A stretch of 64,000 nucleotides of DNA. Source: Vitrella brassicaformis (lineage: Eukaryota; Sar; Vitrellaceae). Shown here in pieces: positions 49,901-59,572 of this stretch. The DNA lies in assembly GCA_001179505.1 (NCBI GenBank), contig CDMY01000362.1:36818-100817 (forward strand). Reading direction: 5' to 3'. Numbering within the stretch: position 1 is the first letter of the stretch; each line of letters begins with the position of its first letter. The position numbers and the translations under genes were made by a program. The notes beneath the pieces are model-generated. The model was not told the origin of the DNA and did no database searches. It saw nothing but the letters and a program-made list of their open reading frames with translations.

Positions 49901-52900
49901 CGAGGTGCAAGGGGGCTGGCGGAGACTCGCAGAGGACAGGCTAGGTAATAAGAGAGAGGCCATCAAGCCCTGCAACCGTCTGGCAATGTATCCCTGTCGG
50001 TGTCATCTGCAGTGGTGTGGCAGGTGCATTGCGGCCTCCGCACAAGGGTGTCAAATCCTACTGACACCCTTGTGCGGCATGAGACCCTGTGGCAGCCCTG
50101 TCGGATGCACATTGGTCGTGACAGCCTCGTCATCCGGCCCTGGACGCTCTACAGGCTAGCGTCGCCCTTCCTGCAGCCCGTGACGGTGCCTCTCACATCG
50201 ATCATCGATGTCAAGCAGACGGATGACCGGGATGCCACTCGCATGCAAAGTTAGGGGACAATACAGGGATCCACTGTCCTTCGTGGTAGGCCAATGAAAA
50301 CAGCATGTATTTTGAATGACACATCTCCTGTTGTCAGGTGCTCCATCGCATTCATCGCAGCAGCTGGGCCGTTCCTACACGAGGAACCTAGCAGCATTTC
50401 GCTCGGAGGTGCCGCTCTCGTGGGTGCGGGAGTTGCGGCTGTGCGGAAGCGGCGACGATCCACCTAACGCACTCGTGATGGACCTGGAGATCCGCAGCGA
50501 ATTCATTCTCGACCCACGGGCCCTTCATGGTGGGAGACACGGATGGACGCATACTCAGTAGGGAACGATGCATATCTTGTGTCTCCGTCAGGTCCCACGG
50601 TAGAGGAGACGCTGGTGCTCAGTACGTTCGACTACTCGGACGCTCACCAGCTGCATCGCACTATCCAAAGCCGCATCTCCCAGCCGTCGGCGGAGCTGCT
50701 CCCTGGCGCCATCACCGAGCGCATCCCGTCATTCAACCCCTCCCACACAGGCCAGATGCCCCCACTGATCGCACAACAGAGTGAGTCCAGCGAGGGCAAG
50801 AGCGCCTTCAACGCAGCTGCCAGATGGACGGCGGCATCGCGGACGCAAGATGTGCTGGCAGGGGTGTCGCGGTCGAGCACCAAGGAGGCAGAGGGAGCGA
50901 CAACGCGCGGTGCTTTCATGCCTCCGGTCACTGATGTGTCGATTGCGGTTGAGAGTGGGGAGACTGAGGCGGAGGAAGGCGGCACTTGTTGGATGTGGCT
51001 GACGATCTGGTACGTCAAGGCTCTGCTGGCACCCGGCGCACAAGTGGCACGAGTTCAACCCCCACAGTGACCGCCCCAAACGAATGATTCCTGTCGGGAA
51101 CATCAAATACGTGACGGTGACGGAGCCGCCCAAACAACCACTCTTGAGCAAGGAGGTGAAGCGCCTCCTCGAATATCCCGCGACAGGTGACCAACGCCCA
51201 GGCACAGATGTCTGTACGCTTGGCTGCTGCACACTCTATAATTGTGTGTCCATACCTTCCAGCGCGGACGCACGACAGCGACGCGGAACCGCAGCAAGAC
51301 CTGGAGACGATGGAAATTGTCACTCGAGGAGGCGCATCTTACACCATCCGCCGCGCGGCTGACGTTTATCAACCAAGCCCAGACAGCTCCATCTCCCTCA
51401 AGAGCATGGAAGCTCAAATCAACCGCATGAAGCGGGACAAGACACTTCACGAGCTATTTGGCAAGTCGGCTCAAGAGCGCCGGAGAGCTGCCGACCAGTC
51501 GGACGCCAACACAGAGGCTTCGTGGACGGTACTGTCGAAACAGTACCAGTCGATGGTACCCATCACTGCCGGCGTGTGCCGTATTGGGGCTGACCTCTGC
51601 TGGGTGTGGCTCAGCAAGCAGCCCCTTGCTCTCCGATGCAAGAAGCTTCGGCCGGTCATTGAGGGCAACAAAGGCAGCACTGAGCCAACTGAGAGCACAG
51701 CAATGCGGCTCCTACGGCTTTCTGATGCCGCGAAAAGAGCTCAGGGGGCTGACAGGGGTCTTCCCCCTTTCCAGGCTCCGTCAATCCCCCGGCCGCCGCA
51801 GACAGGCTTCTTCCCGTTTGCATCGGGCCCGCCACCCCTCCCGCCCCCCCCCACCTCGATGCCACCGAGCATGGACACAAACGACGAGCCAGAGAAGGAC
51901 CCTCCGTCAGCCGCGGAGCCTAGACACCATGTCGCCTTGGACATGCAGCCGAGTACTGAGGAGGAAGTTCCCGATGAGCAGCCGGCGCGTAAGCCCAAGA
52001 GGTCCGTGAAGTCCGTGACAATGAAGATCGACCCGGAGGTGTCCATGGAGCTGCCCAAGAGCCCTCCGCCATTGCCGCATGGTGACGAAGACGGCATAGA
52101 AGAGGACTTAGGCGACGTGGTGGACCGCGACACCGCCGTATTAACCGACGACGACCGGGAGGCACTCATGGCGTCGGGTGGCATGATTGACGGTGTGCCT
52201 GACAAAGCACCCCACGAGCTCTGCGTCAAGATATTCTGGCAGTCCCTGGCCCGGCCGGGGAAGGTGGAGGACGTCAGGCTGCGATTCCCAAACCTCAAGT
52301 CCGCGACTGAGACAAAGGACTTCTTGCATCAGTGGATCGCGCATCAGCGGCAGCAAGGGCGGACGTCGCCCCTGTTCTCGCCCCCCGTGGCTGCCAAGAC
52401 GAGGCTGCCCTCCCGGTCATTCATGAAAAGCTTCAGCCGTTCAAGTCCCGGAGCACTCACAGTGTGCATGTGGACAAGCGGGGGAGGAGTGGGCAGCTGC
52501 CGGGTGGAGTGGCCATCGATGACGACGACGAGAAGCTGATAGAGAAGCAGATAGAAAAGATCAAATACGCAGAGTGGGGCGCATGGCGGACCGCTCTGGC
52601 CGTTGTCGGGAGGGAACATCCCATCGCACAGGTAAGACAGACAGACAGACAGATCTGAATCACATCCTCTTATGTCTCGGGTCCCTGTGTGCCGGTGTGT
52701 TGGTAGATACTACGGCCTGACCCTGAGCTGTCGTCCGTGCAAAAGAACCTGCTGCTGTTTATCGGCATTTACACCTTCCTCACCGTGTCGGCACTGTTCC
52801 TCGGCGCTGTGGGGGTGAGTGAACCCCAACCAAGCAGCAGAAAGATAACTAACCTCCAAAGGCCTCCATGAATGGCTCTGTCCAGGTGGACTCTCCCGAG

Positions 52901-54058
52901 ATCTTTTCCTTCCTGCTGTTTGGGCAGCCCTTCAAGCTGACGGTCCGCAACCTCATCATATGGATCTTGTCGCTCTTCCTGTCCATCCCGGTCCCACTCA
53001 TCATCAACAAGCTCTTCAGGAAAAAGGTGACTGACCCTTGCAATGATTGCACATCCATCGCGTCTCCGTTTGCCATACATGTGTGTGTGTGTGTGTTGCG
53101 TCACGCCATGCAGGTGCCGACCCCTCCCAAGTACAAGAAGTACCGGAAAGAGCTCAACAGGATTCGGGCCGCCAACGAAAAAAGAAGAAGGACAGCATGA
53201 AGGCCAAAGCCATGACCACCACAGAGGTGCGACCCAGCACATGACAAGAGAGTGCATACCCTACACGATTGTGTGCGTCTCTGTTCGTGTGTGTGTGTGC
53301 AGCTGGAGCAGATGGAGGGCGGCACGGATGGCCGTCGGTGGCAGGAGTGGCGCGAGACACCTATGACCGAAGAAGAGAAGGACAAAACCGTCAAGACGTG
53401 GAGAATCAAGGAGAATATCGGGTACGTAAGCATTCACACATCCCTCCAAGTGAAGTGTGGCATTTTTTCGTTGACAACGGACGGACACAGATACTTCCTA
53501 GCCGCCCTGTGGCTGTCCGGCTGTGTGTACTACCTGCTGGCTTTCACCGTGGTCTTCCCGTCATCCATCGGGGCCATCCGTGAGTTCTTCCTAACCGCAT
53601 CCTTAGACCTCATCCGCGCCAACATCATCGGCCCCATAACCAGAATGATTCTCCTCATTGTCGTCATCAGACTCTCCCTTGGTAAGGTGACAGACCAGGC
53701 GAAGTGAACAGCACGGCCAGTCTATGTCTCATGTCTCTCTGTCCCTTTTTGCAGCCACGAATGCGTTCGACGGTGTGCTGTCGGCCTTCCCGGCGCTGTT
53801 TGACTTCTCCTACCTGCAGCACCGCACCGCTGCACATGTGCAGGAGGACGTGCAGCTCTTTGAGGAGTGAGAGAGTGGGGGGCACGCTGCCATCTATATG
53901 CAAGAATGATCATCGTGCTGTGTGTGCACATATGTGTGTACAGGCGTGATGTGGGCATCACAGCGCCCGAGGATCCGGGTGACGGCGATGCCTTCGACGG
54001 TCTGGGGGATGTGGCCATTCCTGAGGCTAACCAGGTCGCCAACATGTTCAGGCGATGA
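37919..54058 (+). CDS. Giant REJ/GPS polycystin-1-like membrane receptor with Cys-rich repeat ectodomain; several frame breaks
   Basis: The ATG is 37919 (37895 also in frame). A signal peptide (MPLYLILAWVSLISSATEAS) opens the protein. Next come acidic His/Glu repeats (38430-38950) and about eleven Cys-rich units (38117-38430 and 39700-43911). Each unit has CxxGxxC, a D-x-L/I/V strand with Cys, a C(W/F/Y)C motif and a closing G-P. A DUF4215-type Cys repeat follows (CGDGFKMPEEECDDG, GDGCSGRCTIEPGFVC; about 44600-44780), then an REJ-like region (45230-47230, LDGSGSYDP), a GAIN region and a GPS (CKCNHTT, about 48930-48951 plus the next exon). TM1 (VVTLTVVMIVLVLLAGW) leads to an IQ-like motif (RIQSMVRRHRARKEY, about 49830) and a long cytoplasmic part. 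Four further hydrophobic segments (52750-53680) match the first polycystin-1 helices, but no channel domain follows. The stop is at 54056-54058. About ten frame breaks (listed under findings) leave it unclear whether an intact protein is made. Confidence 0.7.
38541..38705. repeat. 81-bp coding tandem repeat
   Basis: A block starting TATCATCCGTTCGAGCATGA occurs at about 38541 and again 81 bp later at about 38622. It encodes HPFEHEHMIGPPLPFEGSE twice. A related partial copy precedes it. A second family of 51-bp units (EQELQGM...PAPHYHFEG) follows at about 38685-38810. Confidence 0.8.
50038..50077. repeat. Perfect 16-bp inverted repeat with 8-base loop inside an exon
   Basis: The left arm CCGCACAAGGGTGTCA (50038-50053) and the right arm TGACACCCTTGTGCGG (50062-50077) are exact reverse complements around AATCCTAC. 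It lies in the exon encoding GLRTRVSNPTDTLVRHETL of the giant gene. In RNA it would form a stable hairpin. Confidence 0.9.
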
Positions 54059-54527
54059 CAATGATGATATCCCGTAGCTGTCTCTCGGGTGTATTTGGCG
54101 AGCCGCATGGCATAGCGTAGTCTTGTCAGCGACACACCAATGCAAATTGACTGTAGCAGGCTCGCAGCCAGCAAGTAGTGAGTGCATATTTCATGTAGCC
54201 AGCCATGCATGTGTCGCATCGCACTGCGTCGCCTGTAGATCTCATTCATTCGCACGACCGCAGCTAGTCGTGAGATCGTCTCGCGAGGACAGTAGAGTAG
54301 CATGTTGGCATCGCTCCTGCGCATGTCTGTCTGTCTGTCTGTCTGCCTGCCTCATGCACTGTGTGTGGCTGGGGACTTGAATGGCTCCCTAGTCATGTAT
54401 CGATGCACGGATGGACACAAACAAACACCGACTGGCCTACACGTGAGTCAAGACACTCTGTCTGAATGCAATGCCTCACTCACTTTGCTCAAAAATGGCC
54501 ACAAAAAGACGACCTCACTCATTCGGC
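54059..54527. other. Convergent spacer; no gene seen
   Basis: This is the gap between the giant gene and the P450 stop. It holds a short (CTGT)n run near 54326-54345 and nothing else that I can support. Confidence 0.5.
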
Positions 54528-57001
54528 CTACACTGCTGCCACGTTTTTCTTCCTCTCGGTGAGGTGCACCTTCAGACCCATGGGCACCAGTGTGGGGGCG
54601 ACGCCAGCGATAACTGGGGGATAGTCGGGGGGCAGCGACACGTCGAAGTCACGCAGCAGGGACGCAACCATGACCTAATGGATAAGGCCACAGACAGGCG
54701 AGATGGAAGGAAAGCACATGATAGGCGCTCATGCATCAGCCCGACCTACCTACCTGGGCTTCCAGCAGGGCAAACTTCTGACCAATGCAGTTCCTGGGAC
54801 CTGGGTCCATCCATCCATCCATCCATCCACACACACACACGTACGTACTTGCCACCTGCGCTTCTCCTCTCGTCCATCTCTCAGGTGTGTGTACCTGCTC
54901 CAAAGGGTATGAAAGAGTGGGTGTGCCTCAGACCGCGCCGCGACGGCGTCTCCCCGTTGAACTCCTTTGCCGCCTCCCTGAGAGCGGCATCGGCCCACCT
55001 CTCGGGCTTGAAGGTGTCGGGCTCATCCCAGTAGGTCGAGTCGCGGTGGACGGCATACGCACTCAGCCACACGAACGTGCCCTTCGGGATCACCTGGGTG
55101 CCGACATGGGTGCGCTTGGTGGCCACGCGGCCCACGAAGGGGACGGGAGGATACATTCTGACACACACGCAGACAGAAACACACACAACACAACACACAT
55201 ACCATACACCGTGTGCGGTGCGCTTTTGGGTGTGCATCTGTCTGTTGCCTGCCTGGGTGGGGTTGCTGAATGAGCTGACTGACCGTAGAGTCTCCTTGAC
55301 AAAGCATCTGAGATAGTCGAGTCGGCCGATGGCGTCGAAGGTGATGGTCTCACCGGCCGGCACCACACTGTCGAGCTCACTCTGCAGACGATCCTGTTTG
55401 TTGGTAAAGGGGAACCACACAACACACATAAACCACACACGCATCGCATGTGTGTAGGTAGGGTAGGAGGTGAGGTTGTGCTCACTCACCTGGACGTCTC
55501 TCCTCGTCGCGAGGAAGTACATAGCCCAGGTCACGACGGATGCTGTCGTCTCATGACCCGCCTGCATTGCAATGGGCGCACCGCACCGTACACACATACA
55601 TTCACACATACCTACACGTCTGTCTGTCTCCCCACCCTCCCGGAGACCCCACCAACAAAAATGTGAGCGCTTCATCGACGATCATCTCATCAGGAATTCC
55701 ATCCACAGCTATCAGCTCGTCCAGCAGGTCCTTGCCGCCCTCGCTGCCTCTGCTCGTGTGTGTGTCCACCCCGTCCGCCCTCTCCTTGCGTCTGATGACC
55801 ATCTCCTGTCTGATCTTGGCGGCGATCTGCTGTCGGTGAAAGCGCACGCCGCCGCCAGAGGGGATGGGCAGCCTGCACCAGAGCGGCCCCACCATCATGC
55901 GACCGAGGAAGAAGGCCACAGGGTAGGCAAAGATCCGCTGCCACGCCCACACCATCCAGTCGTGGTCGAACGACCGCGAGAAGGCGCTGTCGATGATGAT
56001 GCTCAGAGTCAGCTCACTGACACACATTCACACAAACACAAGCCAAGCCAAGCCACCATCGACTGCATCCTTCCTCCACACGTGGCGGTGTGCATACCCG
56101 AGGTCAGCTCTGGTGCACTCGAAGGCACCCTTGTCCTTGATGGTTTGGTGGATCCTGTCGAGTGTCTGTTTGCAGTTGGCGGCCATGATGACCGACACGT
56201 CCTTGAGGGCACTGCATCCACACACAGGATGGACATCAGGCTCCACAGGTACAGAGTCGTCATGGCTGAGAAATGACCTGAAGTGGAACATGGGTGTCAG
56301 GAGCTTCCGCTGCCGATGCCACACCGCACCAGTCGACAGAGCCAACCTGCACGCGCTCACACACAGACAGACAGCCAGAGACTGGATTTATTCCTGGAGC
56401 CAGTGCGCCGTCTATGTGTGTCGCGGGTGTCTGCGGCGGCTTCCACACCCACCCGTTGCCGATGATTTCCTTGATGGCCGAGGTGGGCGGCTTGATGAAG
56501 GTCTCGTTGTCTTCCAAGACGGCTGCAATCATGTCGGGGTCATTGATCGATATCGCCTGGCCGAGATTAAACGAGGGGCCGATGTTGACCACCTGCACAC
56601 AAACACACAAAGACACAAAGACACGAGCACTTGTTAGCGTGGGTATGCATTTCCACGCCACCCTTACTTTGTGGAACCTCGTCGGATCCTTCGGATCTCT
56701 GGCGAACAAACACAGAGCACCGCGAGCAGTGCCAACCAAAGCATGCGAGGAACTTCCTTCCTCCCTCCCCTCAGGCTGCCGACCTCATTGCATTGTAGAA
56801 GTCCGAGAAGTGTTGCCCAAAGGCATCGACTATCGGCAGCAGCTTCTCCGGTCGAGGCAGGTCCTTGAGGTCCTCCAGCTGGATGAGGTAGCGCACACCC
56901 GCCCACATGCACCGCACCACGCCGTAGCTGCCGACGCCGATGGCCGCGTACTGCAGGGCCTTCCATGTGTCCAACGTGACAGGTGGTCGGGAATCACTCA
57001 T
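54528..57001 (-). CDS. Cytochrome P450 monooxygenase, about eleven exons
   Basis: The ATG is at 57001. The N-terminus has a weak hydrophobic segment (ALQYAAIGVGSYGVVRCMW). All P450 hallmarks are present. The C-helix region reads WHRQRKLLTPMFHF (about 56310). The I-helix AGHETTASVVTW (about 55520-55560) has the oxygen-activating Thr. The K-helix ETLR carries the ExxR motif (about 55285). FKPERW is the PERF region (about 55000). The heme loop FIPFGAG|PRNCIGQKFALLEA is split by an intron (about 54900 and 54795-54760), with Cys as heme ligand. The last exon ends VHLTERKKNVAAV and TAG at 54528. The frame is intact through every exon. The motifs fit the CYP4/CYP97-like microsomal or plastid class, but substrate cannot be predicted. 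It is divergent from the GST-HINT gene across 133 bp. Confidence 0.88.
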
Positions 57002-57134
57002 CTTGCCCAATGTATGATGCAAACGGCGTGGCCTATCCGCTTCTCCAGATCTCTCTCCAAATCCGTCGCGAGCTCAAGCTTGCAGCGTTTTCGGTGCGGA
57101 TCTATCTGGCAAAGGCACTTGTTTGTGACGTCAT
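57002..57134. promoter_or_regulatory. Bidirectional P450 / GST-HINT promoter with CRE-like TGACGTCA
   Basis: Only 133 bp separate the two start codons. The palindrome TGACGTCA, the classical bZIP (CREB/ATF) site, lies at 57126-57133, one base before the plus-strand ATG at 57135. No TATA box was seen. It may act in the 5' UTR or promoter of either gene. The functional role is inference. Confidence 0.5.
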
Positions 57135-59212
57135 ATGGTGTGTGTGCTGCTGCTGACAGCGCTGGTTTTGCTCTTTCATTCAATCGAAAGCTTTCGTTTG
57201 CCCTCACCGCTCGTGTGCTCACTGCAGCCCGGAGGCAGCCGAGGCGTCAAGATGGTGCAGGAGACGCTCTACGACATGCCCATCAGCAACCACGGTCAGA
57301 CGATGCATGCGCCAACCATCATCTGTGTAGGAGGCTGACTTGACTGGCTCTGTGTTCTGTGTGTGTGTGTGTGTGCAGGTGCCCGCTGCCGGATGATAGT
57401 GTACAAGAAGGGCATAGAGGACCGGGTCACCATTCGCCCGCCAGGCGACCTGGGAGGCCTCAAGAGTGAAGAATACCTCAAAATCAACCCACAGGTGCGG
57501 GGCGTATGCATGGACCAGATGAGATGAGATGCCGCATCAACCAGACTATCACACACATGGCCATGGCACTGCACTGCAGGTCGGCTCTTTCTGTTGTGTG
57601 TGTCCTTCAGGGCAAGATGCCAACCTACGTGACAGACGGCGGTCTCCCTATACCTGAATCGGATCCGATTGCAAGATACCTTATCAATAAGTACTTGATG
57701 AACACAGGACAGGACAGACAGACGGGGCCACGTGGTTGTTCGTGTATGTGTGTGGGCGATGGTGCAGGTACCAGGGTGTGGGTGTGTCGTTTGTGCCGGC
57801 TGACGCCACTGCTCAGTTGCGGAGCGACATCGTGGGCCGGCTGCACGACGTCTACATCAGCCCCATCCAGGGCGCCATGTACAAGGCCGCACCGCCCTTC
57901 GGGCCGTTCGACGACCGGCAGGTGGGCGGGGTGGGTGCCGTGCTGCTCACATTACACTCACCATCCATCGATCCACAACATATGGATGGCTTCATTGGCT
58001 CGTGTCTGTTTGTCTGCAGGCGGCGTTGAGTGAGTTGAAGCGTCAGCTGGAGACGGTGGAGGCGTGTGTGTCCCCCGACGGGCCCTACATCACCGGCAGT
58101 GAGATCTCTCTGGCAGACGCGACCCTCTTCCCCACAATGGTCTTCATCACCTACATACTGCCCGAACAATTCGGTAAGTAATAAGGGGGAAGTGGTTCCT
58201 TCGTGTCTGTGTGTGTGTGTGTGTTAGTATGGATCGATCCTGTGTGTGAATGTGTGTGTTCAGGGTGGCAGCCTGCTGATGTGTTGCCTCCCAAGTTGGC
58301 GAGGTGGTTCCAGTGGATGCAGGCCAACGAGCCCTCTGCGAAGCGTGTCTTTGACGAGATCACCGGCGTCCTCAAGGTCAGTCAGCCATTCCCCAACCAA
58401 CAAGATGACCGACCCGACCCCACAGTGCAGTGCAGCAGTGTATGTGTGTGTATCTGTGCGCAGGGTTGGTCTGAGAAGGGTCGCTGGACCACTATTCTGG
58501 GCGCTGGGCTCAAGGATCAGGCACCCGCTACGGTACGGTACGGATGGACTCAGACAACGGATTCCCTCTTGTGGTGCGGTGCGGTGCGTGGATGTGTCTG
58601 TGTGTGTGTGTCGACATGCAGCTGTTCGACAAGATAATGAACAAGCAGGTGTCCGCCGACATCGTTCATGAGGATGACAGGTCAGCCAAACACCCACTCC
58701 CTCCCTCCCTCCCTCCATGGGTCGTCGCGTCATATGTATGCGCAGGTGTATGGCCATTCGCGACATCAATCCGCAGGGCCCCACCCACGTGCTGCTCTTC
58801 CCAAAGAGGAGGGACAACCTCACACAGCTCCGCCAGGCCACAGAGGAGCACAAGGGCATCCTCGGACACCTACTCGTCACGGCTGCAAAGGTGGGTGGCA
58901 CCACACCCATCAACACACACACACGGGCCTCACTGCCTCTCTGTGTCTGTGTGTGGACCTGTGTGTCGGGTGGCATTAGTTGGCGCGCGACGAGGGCTTC
59001 GAGGCCTACAGGATTGTCATCAATGATGGACCAAAGGTCAGTCAGCCTTGGCTGCAATAGAGAGAGATGGACTGACGTATGTATATGCAGCCGATCGAGT
59101 GTATGTGTGTGTGTGTGTGTCGTACCTGCCGTCCACACAGGCGTGTCAGTCGGTTTTTCACCTGCATGTGCACCTCATCGGCGGCCGCAGCTTCAGCTGG
59201 CCCCCTGGGTGA
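57135..59212 (+). CDS. Glutathione S-transferase-like domain fused to a HINT-type HIT domain, with targeting presequence; eleven exons
   Basis: The ATG is at 57135. Residues 1-20 form a hydrophobic signal peptide (MVCVLLLTALVLLFHSIES), followed directly by FRLPSP and a basic stretch. That is the layout of bipartite presequences used for complex plastids. A GST-like domain follows. Its thioredoxin-fold half reads TLYDMPISNHGARCRMIVYK, then INPQGKMPTYV with the cis-Pro, and ESDPIARYL in the glutathione-binding position. Its helical half carries ITGSEISLADATLFPTM. The last four exons (58622-59212) encode a HINT1-like HIT domain: IMNKQVSADIVHEDDRCMAI, INPQGPTHVLLFPK, then QSVFHLHVHLIGGR with the His-x-His-x-His triad and a WPPG end. 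HINT proteins hydrolyse nucleoside phosphoramidates. Exon phases agree throughout, and the TGA is at 59210-59212. I know of no established family with this fusion. Confidence 0.85.
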
Positions 59213-59572
59213 TCGATCCGATCGGCGGCCGAGCCGACTCATGCGGTCCATGCTGCACGAAGACTGCTCGCGATTCATGGTTACGTGTGGGGCAGAAACA
59301 GAGATAACATACAGACCCTTTATGTTTGTGTGCGTATGAAGAGATTGCGTCATCACACATGAAGCATTCATTGAGTGAGCACACGAAAGTGAGTCCATGC
59401 AGCGCAGCCGAGCATGCTTCAGAACGACATATAAAGAGTATGCACACACACACACATACGGTACGGACACACTCTGGCGGCCAAACAGATTCCCTCCACT
59501 ACGCATGTCTCGTAGATCGCAACGCGAGCTCGAATTAAGGGAAGGGGAGCGAGTTCTATTGCCGTTGCAGGG
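59213..59572. other. Spacer containing copy 1 of a dispersed repeat
   Basis: This 360-bp gap between two plus-strand genes holds the first copy (about 59281-59480) of a repeat also found near 61681-61905. Part may be the promoter of the gene starting at 59573. No exon is seen. Confidence 0.5.
59281..59480 (+). repeat. Dispersed direct repeat, copy 1
   Basis: Shares ACGTGTGGGGCAGAAACAGA, then ACAGACCCTT, CGTCATCACACA, GAAGCATTCATTGA and ACATACGGTACGGACACACT with 61681-61905, in the same order and orientation but with indels. No coding potential was seen. Confidence 0.65.
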
